This document shows, in pieces, positions 1-5,653 of a DNA stretch of 5,906 nt. Below the pieces are notes generated by a model, which worked only from the letters and a program-made list of their open reading frames with translations, did no database searches and was not told the origin of the DNA. The translations under genes were made by a program, and so were the position numbers. The first letter of the stretch is position 1. The number at the start of each line of letters is the position of its first letter. The stretch is from Dehalococcoidales bacterium (GTDB taxonomy: Bacteria; Chloroflexota; Dehalococcoidia; Dehalococcoidales; UBA5627): the NCBI GenBank assembly GCA_012719115.1, contig JAAYAZ010000078.1:1-5906 (forward strand). The letters are read 5' to 3'.

Positions 1-38
1 CCGTTCGCCCTGAGCTTGTCGAAGGGTCAAATGAACGG
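1..38. repeat. REP-like palindromic repeat, family A, copy 1
   Basis: The outer arms CCGTTC (1-6) and GAACGG (33-38) are perfect inverted repeats. Inside them CCCT (8-11) pairs with AGGG (23-26) around a GAGCTTGTCGA core. From memory, the core with flanking CCCT/AGGG matches a dispersed intergenic repeat seen in many environmental bacterial genomes. That recognition was not checked by a search. The copy may start before the window. Confidence 0.65.
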
Positions 39-71
39 AATTAACATACTTACTTAAGCGACGCCGCTATG

Positions 72-97
72 GATTCGACAGGCTCACCACAAGCGAC
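72..97. repeat. REP-like repeat, family A, diverged inverted copy 2
   Basis: TTCGACA, one variable base, then GCTCA matches the reverse complement of copy 1 at 1-38 in the core, with further scattered identities on the right side. It lacks the CCCT/AGGG arms and instead carries a CACCAC flank. The opposite orientation to copy 1 gives a two-unit inverted arrangement spanning about 97 bases. Confidence 0.55.
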
Positions 98-170
98 TTT
101 TTAGTTCTTTTGTTATGCTGGAGTCCCAACCATTCGGAATCTAAATATAGCGGCTGGGATAAAGAAAGTG

Positions 171-209
171 TCATACTGAATTGGTGAGGGACGAATGAAG
201 TATCTGGGG
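171..209 (+). repeat. REP-like repeat, family B, copy 1
   Basis: This 39-base unit aligns without gaps to the reverse complement of 237-275, with 27 of 39 positions identical by hand count. It begins TCATACTGAA and ends ATCTGGGG. It carries its own short inverted arms, ATACT (173-177) and AGTAT (199-203). The TCAT-CTGA...GAAG-ATCT pattern resembles another dispersed intergenic repeat known to me from many bacteria. That resemblance is from memory. Confidence 0.6.
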
Positions 210-236
210 TGGAGCTTTCTGTCGGTATTTTTCCTT

Positions 237-275
237 CCCAACATCCTTGATTCACACCTCGTGATTTCAGGATGA
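237..275 (-). repeat. REP-like repeat, family B, inverted copy 2
   Basis: This is the reverse-orientation partner of 171-209, separated from it by 27 bases. It also folds on itself: CATCCT (242-247) pairs with AGGATG (269-274), and inside that TCAC (252-255) pairs with GTGA (261-264) around a 5-base loop. The TCATCCTGAA end on the minus strand differs from copy 1 by one base in ten. Confidence 0.6.
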
Positions 276-305
276 GATGCCGAATACTCTCCTTCTAGAA
301 TCCTG

Positions 306-332
306 ATACGTTGGCGCTCTCGAAGAACGTAT
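306..332. repeat. Small hairpin, 7-bp perfect stem
   Basis: ATACGTT (306-312) and AACGTAT (326-332) are perfect inverted repeats around a 13-base loop. On the minus strand, the direction of livG transcription, no T-run follows, so it does not qualify as an intrinsic terminator for livG. It could still stop 3' exonucleases on the livG message, or be a repeat remnant. Confidence 0.35.
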
Positions 333-399
333 TTTCATATGGAAATCTGAAACAGTTTAAGTAAGAATACGCTCTAAATATACAGGAGAATAGTATAAG

Positions 400-1227
400 C
401 TACTTACCCGCCCCCAGATAGGCGGCGATGACATCGGGGTTTTTACTGATTTCTTCAGGGGTTCCTTCGGCAATTTTACGCCCGAAATCCAGCACTACGA
501 TTCTATCCGCAAGGTCCATCACAACACCCATATCATGCTCGATCAGTACTATGCAGTTTACTCCGTCTCTTAATACCGGCGTATCGGGATAGGTTTCTCC
601 CTGCCCCTCGAAAATATCGATAATAAAGCGTGCGATGTCCTCTTTTTCTTCCAGGTTCATACCTGCCATAGGTTCATCTAAAAGCAAAACTTTCGGCTCC
701 AGAGCCAACGCTCTGCCCAGTTCCACCCTCTTACGCATACCGTAAGGCAGAGAACCGACCACCTGCTGGCGAATCGATTCTATCTCCAAAAAGTCGATAA
801 TATCTTCAACGGTCCTGCGATGTTTAATTTCTTCCGTATGCGCCGGTCCGAAGTATAAAGCGCTGCTGAAAACATTCTGGTTCATAAGTACATGCCTGGC
901 AGCCATAATGTTATCGAGGGTGCTTAAACCGGTATACAGTTCGATGTTTTGAAACGTACGCGCCAAACCCATCTTGGCGGCTTTATCCGGACGTATATGC
1001 GTAATATCCTGACCGTTATATGTAATCGTTCCGCTCTGCGGTTTGTAGAAACCGTTCAGGCAATTTAAAAAGCTGGTTTTCCCGGCTCCGTTAGGGCCAA
1101 TAATCGCCAGTATTTCGTTTTCCTTGATATCAACGCTGACATCTATTAAAGAACGAACGCCCCCGAACGACAGCGAGAGATGATCCGCTTTAATAACAAC
1201 TTTTTTTTCTTTTACTGGATTATCCAA
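400..1227 (-). CDS. livG: LivG-type ABC transporter ATP-binding protein
   Basis: This is a 275-residue cytoplasmic ATPase of the branched-chain amino acid (HAAT/Liv) ABC family, which powers import through LivH/LivM-type permeases. Visible motifs are Walker A GPNGAGKT (44-51), Q-loop Gln93, signature region 159-168, Walker B ending Asp184-Glu185, and H-loop His231. The C-terminal part has the Liv-family look (VVLDFGRKIAEGTPEEI). The signature is LPYGM rather than LSGGQ, a variant I associate with Liv-type ATPases. About 15-18 extra residues (207-224) sit between the D-loop and H-loop compared with classical LivG. The start is TTG: a stop lies five codons upstream in the same frame, no other start codon falls between, and AAGGA sits 9 bases before it. 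No permease, LivF or binding protein lies in the window, so the real substrate is unknown. With an acyl-CoA ligase nearby it may not be an amino acid. Confidence 0.9.
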   Translation of the reverse strand: MDNPVKEKKVVIKADHLSLSFGGVRSLIDVSVDIKENEILAIIGPNGAGKTSFLNCLNGFYKPQSGTITYNGQDITHIRPDKAAKMGLARTFQNIELYTGLSTLDNIMAARHVLMNQNVFSSALYFGPAHTEEIKHRRTVEDIIDFLEIESIRQQVVGSLPYGMRKRVELGRALALEPKVLLLDEPMAGMNLEEKEDIARFIIDIFEGQGETYPDTPVLRDGVNCIVLIEHDMGVVMDLADRIVVLDFGRKIAEGTPEEISKNPDVIAAYLGAGK

Positions 1228-1236
1228 ACCCGTTTT

Positions 1237-1241
1237 TCCTT
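1237..1241 (-). promoter_or_regulatory. Shine-Dalgarno that fixes the TTG start of livG
   Basis: AAGGA on the minus strand lies 9 bases before the TTG at 1227 and just after the stop of the preceding small gene (1243-1245). The next in-frame ATG is at residue 86, beyond Walker A, so this site supports the TTG start and suggests coupling to translation of the small gene. Confidence 0.7.
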
Positions 1242-1242
1242 C

Positions 1243-1488
1243 TTATAGTTCCTTGCTGCTTTCTTCTTCCGAGAATATTTTCTCTTTATACGCCGATACC
1301 CTGTGACAAACCGGCCCTTCGCATTTGAGACCGCTTAAGCCTTTTTTCTCTTTCGGATCGGCACTCATTTTGGTAAAGAAGTCATAACCGGTGCATCTGG
1401 TCTTACCATCTTTATAAACGATGATGGTTACTTCGTCATTCATATCTTCGCAAAATATAGTGGTCGCTGTCAGTTGCCAGTCAGTCAT
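1243..1488 (-). CDS. Small Cys-containing protein of unknown function
   Basis: This is an 81-residue soluble protein with no signal peptide or membrane segment. The N-terminal half looks like a small beta domain (WQLTATTIFCED, then VTIIVYKDGKTRCTGYDFF). The middle is Lys-rich and the tail acidic (residues 74-80). Four cysteines are present (13, 32, 56, 61), with His62 directly after the last; spacing is C-x18-C-x23-C-x4-C-H, so a metal or Fe-S site is possible but unproven. I recall similar short proteins from uncultured anaerobes, without an assigned function. A stop codon lies three codons upstream of the ATG, so the start is secure. A GAGG element sits about 14 bases upstream, somewhat far, and a TATAAT box precedes it. 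livG follows after 15 bases, which suggests joint expression and perhaps a related role. Confidence 0.8.
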   Translation of the reverse strand: MTDWQLTATTIFCEDMNDEVTIIVYKDGKTRCTGYDFFTKMSADPKEKKGLSGLKCEGPVCHRVSAYKEKIFSEEESSKEL

Positions 1489-1512
1489 AGTATTTCAAAT
1501 TACCTCTGTTAG

Positions 1513-1518
1513 ATTATA
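1513..1518 (-). promoter_or_regulatory. Possible -10 box before the 81-residue gene
   Basis: The minus strand reads a perfect TATAAT about 24 bases before the ATG at 1488, in the 84-base gap after the flavin reductase gene. No good TTGACA-like -35 lies 16-18 bases upstream and there is no extended -10 TG, so any promoter would be weak or activator-dependent. If real, it lets the small gene and livG be transcribed separately from the upstream genes. Confidence 0.35.
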
Positions 1519-1572
1519 CCCCATATATCAGTTGTTTAGCTACATTTAAGCCTACAAAACAACGCTTCTGCC

Positions 1573-2148
1573 TTATTGATGATTGATATTGTTGCCTATA
1601 TTGAAAGCGTCACCGACAGGCTTTCCGTATCCGTAATATTTTGCAGTTGTGCCTCTTGAATACAATATCGGTTTGATTTTTTCTACATCCGGAACACCTT
1701 CGGTAAGACAATCCTCCGTAACATGTGTCTCTTCGATACTGCCGATAACCAGCGTATGGCTGCCTAAATTAAGCATATGCACGATTTTGCATTCTAAATT
1801 AACAGGACATTGGCGAATTAGCGGAGCATTTTCGAGTTTTCCGTAAAAAACATCGAAGCCGCAGGCTGCAACCTTATCGGCATTCGCCCCGGATATGATA
1901 CCGCACAAATCTGCCTCTTCCACCAATTGTTCACTCGGGATGTTAACGGAGAAACTGCCACCCGGTTTGATACCTTTCATAGTATATCTCTGATGTCGTA
2001 TAGCCACCGTCAGCATCTGAGGGGCGCCGCATGCCATACCACCCCAGGCAGCCGTCATAAAATTCGGTTTTCCGTCAACATTTACACCAACTAAAAATAC
2101 CGGCTCCGGGAATACAAAAGCGCTCGGTCCAAAAGTTTTTTTATCCAT
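1573..2148 (-). CDS. Flavin reductase-like FMN-binding split-barrel protein
   Basis: This 191-residue cytoplasmic protein belongs to the flavin reductase / FMN-binding split-barrel family, whose members bind FMN and pass electrons from NAD(P)H or a protein partner to flavin, ferric iron or another acceptor. Family features in order are a conserved early stretch NFMTAAWGG (29-37), the following strand and IRHQRYT (50-56) where FMN phosphate contacts usually lie, GGSFSVNIPS (63-72), the CGIISGANADK segment (82-92), and LECKIVHML (118-126) before the closing strands. Length is normal for single-domain members. There is no rubredoxin or flavodiiron domain, so any redox partner is a separate protein. 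GGAGG 10 bases before the ATG supports the start. It lies 110 bases after the ligase and has a palindrome upstream. Reductase activity is inferred from family only; some members are just FMN-binding proteins. Confidence 0.85.
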   Translation of the reverse strand: MDKKTFGPSAFVFPEPVFLVGVNVDGKPNFMTAAWGGMACGAPQMLTVAIRHQRYTMKGIKPGGSFSVNIPSEQLVEEADLCGIISGANADKVAACGFDVFYGKLENAPLIRQCPVNLECKIVHMLNLGSHTLVIGSIEETHVTEDCLTEGVPDVEKIKPILYSRGTTAKYYGYGKPVGDAFNIGNNINHQ

Positions 2149-2185
2149 CGCAAGTTTACCTCCGTTAAAGTCCTACATAATTTTT

Positions 2186-2210
2186 CAAATTGAGTTTCGA
2201 AACTAATTTG
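2186..2210. promoter_or_regulatory. 25-bp palindrome upstream of the flavin reductase, possible operator
   Basis: A perfect 12-bp palindrome, AGTTTCGAAACT (2193-2204), is flanked by CAAATT (2186-2191) and AATTTG (2205-2210), with a single unpaired G at 2192. The two-fold symmetry and its position 38 bases before the flavin reductase ATG, inside the longest gap of the gene series, suit a dimeric regulator site. No convincing -35/-10 pair could be fixed next to it. In the minus direction the stem is followed by a short A-run rather than a T-run, so it does not look like a terminator for the ligase gene. Confidence 0.45.
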
Positions 2211-2258
2211 ACGATTAAATTGTACGGCTATTCCAAGGTAGATTATTCACCCTACGGG

Positions 2259-3821
2259 TTAACGAACCCACTTTAAATCTTTATATTTTTCTCTCAGTTT
2301 AACCTTTTCTATCTTGCCGGTCGCATTACGCGGTACTTTATCAAAGACTATTATTTTGGGGCGCTTATATTTGGGCAGCTTCTCGATACAATATGACTCA
2401 ATTTCTTCAGTGGTAATTCCGGCTCCCGGTTTCGGGTCGATTACAGCGACTGCAATTTCGCCCAGCCTGATATCCGGAATACCGATTAAAGCCGCATCGT
2501 ATATTTTTGGATTAAAAAGCAGAACTTCTTCCACCTCTATCGGAAAGATATTCTCACCGCCGGTAATGATTAAGTCTTTCTTTCTGTCAACATACCATAT
2601 AAAACCGTCCTCATCCGTTTTTGCCAGGTCTCCGGTGTGAAGCCAGCCGTCCTTTAAGACTTCGGCAGTTTTTTGCGGATTTTTATAGTATTCCTTCATT
2701 AAACCGTTGCCTTTTACCAGCAGCTCCCCAACCATACCGGCAGGAACATCATTGTCATTGTCATCCACAATGCGAACCTGCCAGCCGTAACCGGGTTTAC
2801 CGATAGCGCCTACCTTATGAATGTTTTCGACGCCCAGATGCACACATCCGGGACCGGTTGATTCGCTTAACCCGTAATTGGTATCATAAAGCATATCCGG
2901 GAAATAAGTTTTCCAGTGCTTTATCAGGCTTTCGGGGACCGGTTGCGCCCCGATATGCATCAAGCGCCACTGGTTTAATTTATAATCCTCTTTTTTAAGC
3001 TCTCCTGTATCCAAAGCCACCAGTATATCCTGTGCCCAGGGAACCAGCAGCCATACTATTGTACCCTTTTCATTGTGTACCGCCTCAAAAATATAAGCCG
3101 GTTTGATTTCCCTCAGAAGCGTAGCCCTGCTTCCGGTATAGAGGCTGCCGAACCAGTGCATCTTGGCTCCGGTATGATATAAGGGGGGGATCAATATAAA
3201 ATTGTCATCTTTGGTCTGTCCGTGATGCCTGCTCTCCACGATAGCGGCATGTTCCATGTTTTTGTGAGTAAGCAGTATCGGTTTCGGCTGCCCGGTAGTT
3301 CCGGATGTAAAATACAATCCGCAGGGGTCATCCGGATTCAATTCAACATTCAGAGGGTTTACCGAAGCGCTTAAAGTAAAATCATCTACGGGCTGTGCCC
3401 ATTCGGGAGCATCATCGCCAATGTATATAAATTTTTTTACAGACGTTAATTGTGTTCTGATTTCACTTACCCGTTCGACAAATTCCGGCCCGAATAAAAA
3501 AGCCTTCGCCTCCGCTATTTGGGTACAGTATAAAATATCTTTAGCGGTAAACCTGAAATTGAGCGGTACCGCCCAGGCACCCGTGCGTATTATGCCGAAA
3601 TATGCCACCAGCCAATCGATGGAGTTGGTCATCAGATGAACGACTTTATCGCCTTTACGGATTCCCGTGTTGTAGAGGGCATTGGCAATCTTATTTGAAC
3701 GGTTATCGAATTCCCGCCAGGTAATTTCACACCTGTAATTCAAGCTGGGTTTCAATTCAACCAGGGCAATATCATCCGGATACAATTTAGCATTTTTTGC
3801 AAGCATATCCGCTATGGTCAT
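2259..3821 (-). CDS. AMP-forming acyl-CoA ligase (class I adenylate-forming enzyme)
   Basis: This 520-residue cytoplasmic enzyme activates a carboxylic acid with ATP to an acyl-AMP and transfers it to CoA. It is complete for the family. Key motifs are the P-loop YFTSGTTGQPK (170-180), PPLYHTG (212-218) lining the acyl pocket, NYGLSEST (315-322) with the Glu that binds Mg-ATP, HTGD (395-398) whose Asp contacts the ribose, hinge region DRKKD (412-416), GGENI (421-425), and ATGK (500-503) carrying the catalytic Lys503. The small C-terminal domain spans about 415-515. GGAGG 11 bases before the ATG supports the start. Only 26 bases separate it from dctM, so it is probably cotranscribed with the TRAP genes, which suggests it activates the acid they import. 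Chain length or aromatic preference cannot be read from the sequence; fatty, aromatic and short branched acids all remain possible. Confidence 0.93.
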   Translation of the reverse strand: MTIADMLAKNAKLYPDDIALVELKPSLNYRCEITWREFDNRSNKIANALYNTGIRKGDKVVHLMTNSIDWLVAYFGIIRTGAWAVPLNFRFTAKDILYCTQIAEAKAFLFGPEFVERVSEIRTQLTSVKKFIYIGDDAPEWAQPVDDFTLSASVNPLNVELNPDDPCGLYFTSGTTGQPKPILLTHKNMEHAAIVESRHHGQTKDDNFILIPPLYHTGAKMHWFGSLYTGSRATLLREIKPAYIFEAVHNEKGTIVWLLVPWAQDILVALDTGELKKEDYKLNQWRLMHIGAQPVPESLIKHWKTYFPDMLYDTNYGLSESTGPGCVHLGVENIHKVGAIGKPGYGWQVRIVDDNDNDVPAGMVGELLVKGNGLMKEYYKNPQKTAEVLKDGWLHTGDLAKTDEDGFIWYVDRKKDLIITGGENIFPIEVEEVLLFNPKIYDAALIGIPDIRLGEIAVAVIDPKPGAGITTEEIESYCIEKLPKYKRPKIIVFDKVPRNATGKIEKVKLREKYKDLKWVR

Positions 3822-3847
3822 TGTTTATAGTGCCTCCGAAAGCGTAG

Positions 3848-5152
3848 TTAATAAGATGCTATACCGGGTAAAAATGTAGCGATTTTGGGGAATGCCAAAA
3901 GTAACGCCACACAAATGATTATCGCTATTAAGAACGGTATTATCCCTTTGAATATAGTCTCCAGGGATATTCCCTTTGTAATACCCTTAATCACATATAC
4001 ATTTATACCCACCGGCGGTGTTATAACACCCATTTCCGTTACCAGAACGATGATAACACCGAACCATATCGGGTCGAAACCCAGGGCTAATACCAGCGGA
4101 TAGATAATCGGTATTGTCAGTGTTATCATAGCCAGCGAATCCATAAATAACCCGCCGATAAGGTACATCAGAATAATCATTGCCATAACCGCTACATCCG
4201 GTAAACCGAGGCCGGATATCCATCCCGATAACATGTTGGGTATGGTAGTAACTGCAATAAAATGACCTAAAACGACGGCTCCGGTAACGATAATCATGAT
4301 TTCACATGTAACTTTTACCGTTTCGATAAGGGCATCCTTAAATGCTTTCCATGATAAATTGCGGCGTACCAATCCAATTAACAATGCCCCGGCTGCGCCG
4401 ACAGCACCGGCCTGCACCGGGCTGAACCATCCGGCAAAAAGGCCGCCCATCACCAGTATAAACAGCAAAAGCATTTCAGTGATGCCGGATAATCCAACAA
4501 TCTTCTGTTTAAAAGTAGTCGCCTGCCCGGCAGGCGCCAGAGCCGGATTACGCTTGCATAAAACAACTACAACGATAATGAATAAAATAGTCAGCAGTAT
4601 TCCGGGGAATATCCCGGCCAGGAACAAGCTGCCGATTGATTGCTGCGTCAATATACCATAGACGATAAAAATTGTGCTTGGCGGAATAAGTATCCCGAGG
4701 CTTCCCGCTGAAGCCACGCTGCCGGTTGCCAGCGTATCGGCATATCCGTATTTTTTCATTTCAGGCAGGGCTACTTTACCCATAGCCGCAGCCGTAGCGC
4801 TGGTTGAACCGCAGATAGCGGCAAACCCGGCACACGCCAGGATAGTCGCCATTGCCAGACCGCCGCGTACCTGACCGAGTAGGGTATGACTGGCGGCATA
4901 CAGCCTGCTGCTGATTCCGGAAGCAAAAGCAATCGAACCCATCAACAGAAACATGGGGATTACGGTTAGCGAATATGATGACAGGTTGGTAAATACATCT
5001 CTGGCAAGCAGATTAAGCCCGGCGGAAGGGCTAACCAGATAACTGAATCCGGCAAAGCCGACAAACGCCATGGCAAAACCGACCGGCATTCCCAGTATAA
5101 AAAGTACGATAAGGATTATTATTCCTACAAGACCGACAACTACGGGGTCCAT
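3848..5152 (-). CDS. dctM: TRAP transporter large permease subunit, DctM family
   Basis: This 434-residue inner-membrane protein is the transport subunit of a tripartite ATP-independent periplasmic (TRAP) transporter, which moves organic acids inward using an ion gradient, usually sodium. It is strongly hydrophobic, with about 11-12 membrane segments in two related halves. Hallmarks are IPMFLLMG (65-72), CGSTSATAAAMGKVALPEM (114-132), GSLGILIPPS (150-159), which forms one hairpin-tip region, and the matching second-half EMGVITPPVGINVYVI (373-388). Length is typical of the stand-alone subunit rather than a fused DctQM or FtsH-type variant. It starts directly after the dctQ stop codon in the same frame, with no recognisable Shine-Dalgarno, so translation is probably coupled to dctQ. 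A 7-bp palindrome (4520-4536) lies within the coding part for the loop near residues 205-211. The substrate is unknown; the downstream acyl-CoA ligase suggests a monocarboxylate. Confidence 0.95.
   Translation of the reverse strand: MDPVVVGLVGIIILIVLFILGMPVGFAMAFVGFAGFSYLVSPSAGLNLLARDVFTNLSSYSLTVIPMFLLMGSIAFASGISSRLYAASHTLLGQVRGGLAMATILACAGFAAICGSTSATAAAMGKVALPEMKKYGYADTLATGSVASAGSLGILIPPSTIFIVYGILTQQSIGSLFLAGIFPGILLTILFIIVVVVLCKRNPALAPAGQATTFKQKIVGLSGITEMLLLFILVMGGLFAGWFSPVQAGAVGAAGALLIGLVRRNLSWKAFKDALIETVKVTCEIMIIVTGAVVLGHFIAVTTIPNMLSGWISGLGLPDVAVMAMIILMYLIGGLFMDSLAMITLTIPIIYPLVLALGFDPIWFGVIIVLVTEMGVITPPVGINVYVIKGITKGISLETIFKGIIPFLIAIIICVALLLAFPKIATFLPGIASY
4520..4536. repeat. GC-rich palindrome inside dctM
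   Basis: CGCCTGC (4520-4526) and GCAGGCG (4530-4536) are perfect inverted repeats around a 3-base loop. They lie in the segment encoding the hydrophilic loop near residues 205-211 (LAPAGQA). The CCTGC/GCAGG core resembles the arms of the hairpin before dctQ. It may be chance in a loop tolerant of Ala, Pro and Gly codons. Confidence 0.4.
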
Positions 5153-5650
5153 CTATCTATTTACAACTTTCATAATATTTTTCATCATCTCGACTATTAA
5201 TACAAAGCAAACCGGAATACAACAAAAAGCAATAGCATAAACAAACGGATAGAAAGGAATACGCGAAGTCATCGATACTTCACCGCTTTGTTGCAGGTTG
5301 ATTCCGTATCTGACGCTCTGCCATGCCAGCAGGGCAAAAAGAATAAGTCCCAAAAGAGAGGTAAAGATGCCACAGGCAGCCCTAGCCCGTTTAGGCAAAC
5401 GGGTAACAAAAAACTCTACCTGGATATTGCCGTGCTCGGCCTGTGTATAAGCCATACCGAAGGCTGTAATTACTACACCTAGAAAGGCAACTATTTCAAT
5501 GGCACCCGGAACGGGCGTTTTAAAAATCTTTACTCCGATAATATCGGCAACTGTCAGAGCCAGCATTAAAATGACGCCTGCTCCGCCAATCCATACTATC
5601 CAATTGCTTATTGATTTTGCCCATTTATCCAATCGTTCTATAATAGCCAT
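5153..5650 (-). CDS. dctQ: TRAP transporter small membrane subunit, DctQ family
   Basis: This 165-residue inner-membrane protein is the small subunit that pairs with DctM and helps dock the substrate-binding protein. Four hydrophobic segments are visible, at about 17-38, 51-70, 92-112 and 133-155, as expected for the family. The family-typical stretch runs from PVPGAIEIVAF (46-56) through AFGMAYTQAEHGNIQVEFF (63-81), with Glu52, Gln70 and His73 in the usual pattern. The ATG at 5650 has AGGAGG upstream, but 16 bases away and mostly inside a predicted RNA hairpin, followed by a U-rich tract. The gene ends with TAG immediately followed by the dctM ATG, which suggests coupled synthesis in a fixed ratio. 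It follows the probable binding-protein gene after an 86-base gap. Confidence 0.92.
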   Translation of the reverse strand: MAIIERLDKWAKSISNWIVWIGGAGVILMLALTVADIIGVKIFKTPVPGAIEIVAFLGVVITAFGMAYTQAEHGNIQVEFFVTRLPKRARAACGIFTSLLGLILFALLAWQSVRYGINLQQSGEVSMTSRIPFYPFVYAIAFCCIPVCFVLIVEMMKNIMKVVNR

Positions 5651-5653
5651 AAT

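Larger units (their letters stand above)
1..399. other. Gene-free region downstream of livG, rich in REP-like repeats
   Basis: No convincing gene was found here. The only sizeable open frame (67-255, minus) runs through the repeat copies and reads like translated repeat. The stretch contains a REP-like unit at 1-38 with a diverged inverted partner at 72-97, a second family as an inverted pair at 171-209 and 237-275, and a 7-bp-stem hairpin at 306-332. No GC-rich stem followed by a T-run, as expected of an intrinsic terminator, is visible just after the livG stop. Repeat clusters of this kind usually mark the end of a transcription unit, so the gene series probably ends with livG. That last step is inference. 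Confidence 0.7.

Noticed and set aside
67..255. 62-codon open frame on the minus strand in the left gene-free region
   Set aside because: It runs straight through the repeat units (72-97, 171-209 and part of 237-275), has no family resemblance, and reads like translated repeat DNA.
49..365. 9-bp inverted repeat CTTACTTAA (49-57) and TTAAGTAAG (357-365) as possible ends of a small mobile element
   Set aside because: A 9-bp match is reasonably likely by chance in 400 bases, similarity does not extend outward, and no target duplication was seen.
1..399. tRNA or other structured RNA gene in the left gene-free region
   Set aside because: The visible pairings are explained by the inverted repeat units; no cloverleaf or conserved T-arm sequence was found on either strand.
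2251..2270. Short hairpin GGGTT-AACG-AACCC at the end of the ligase gene as a terminator
   Set aside because: The stem is only 5 bp, overlaps the stop codon, and is not followed by a T-run on the transcribed strand.
2314..2640. 108-codon plus-strand frame opposite the acyl-CoA ligase
   Set aside because: It is antisense to the conserved C-terminal domain of the ligase, with no recognisable protein features.
3987..4223. 78-codon minus-strand frame overlapping dctM
   Set aside because: It is an alternate frame inside dctM; the DctM reading frame is intact with its family motifs across this interval.
4296..4661. 121-codon plus-strand open frame opposite dctM
   Set aside because: It lies entirely within the strongly supported dctM gene on the other strand and shows only mirror-image composition of its codons.
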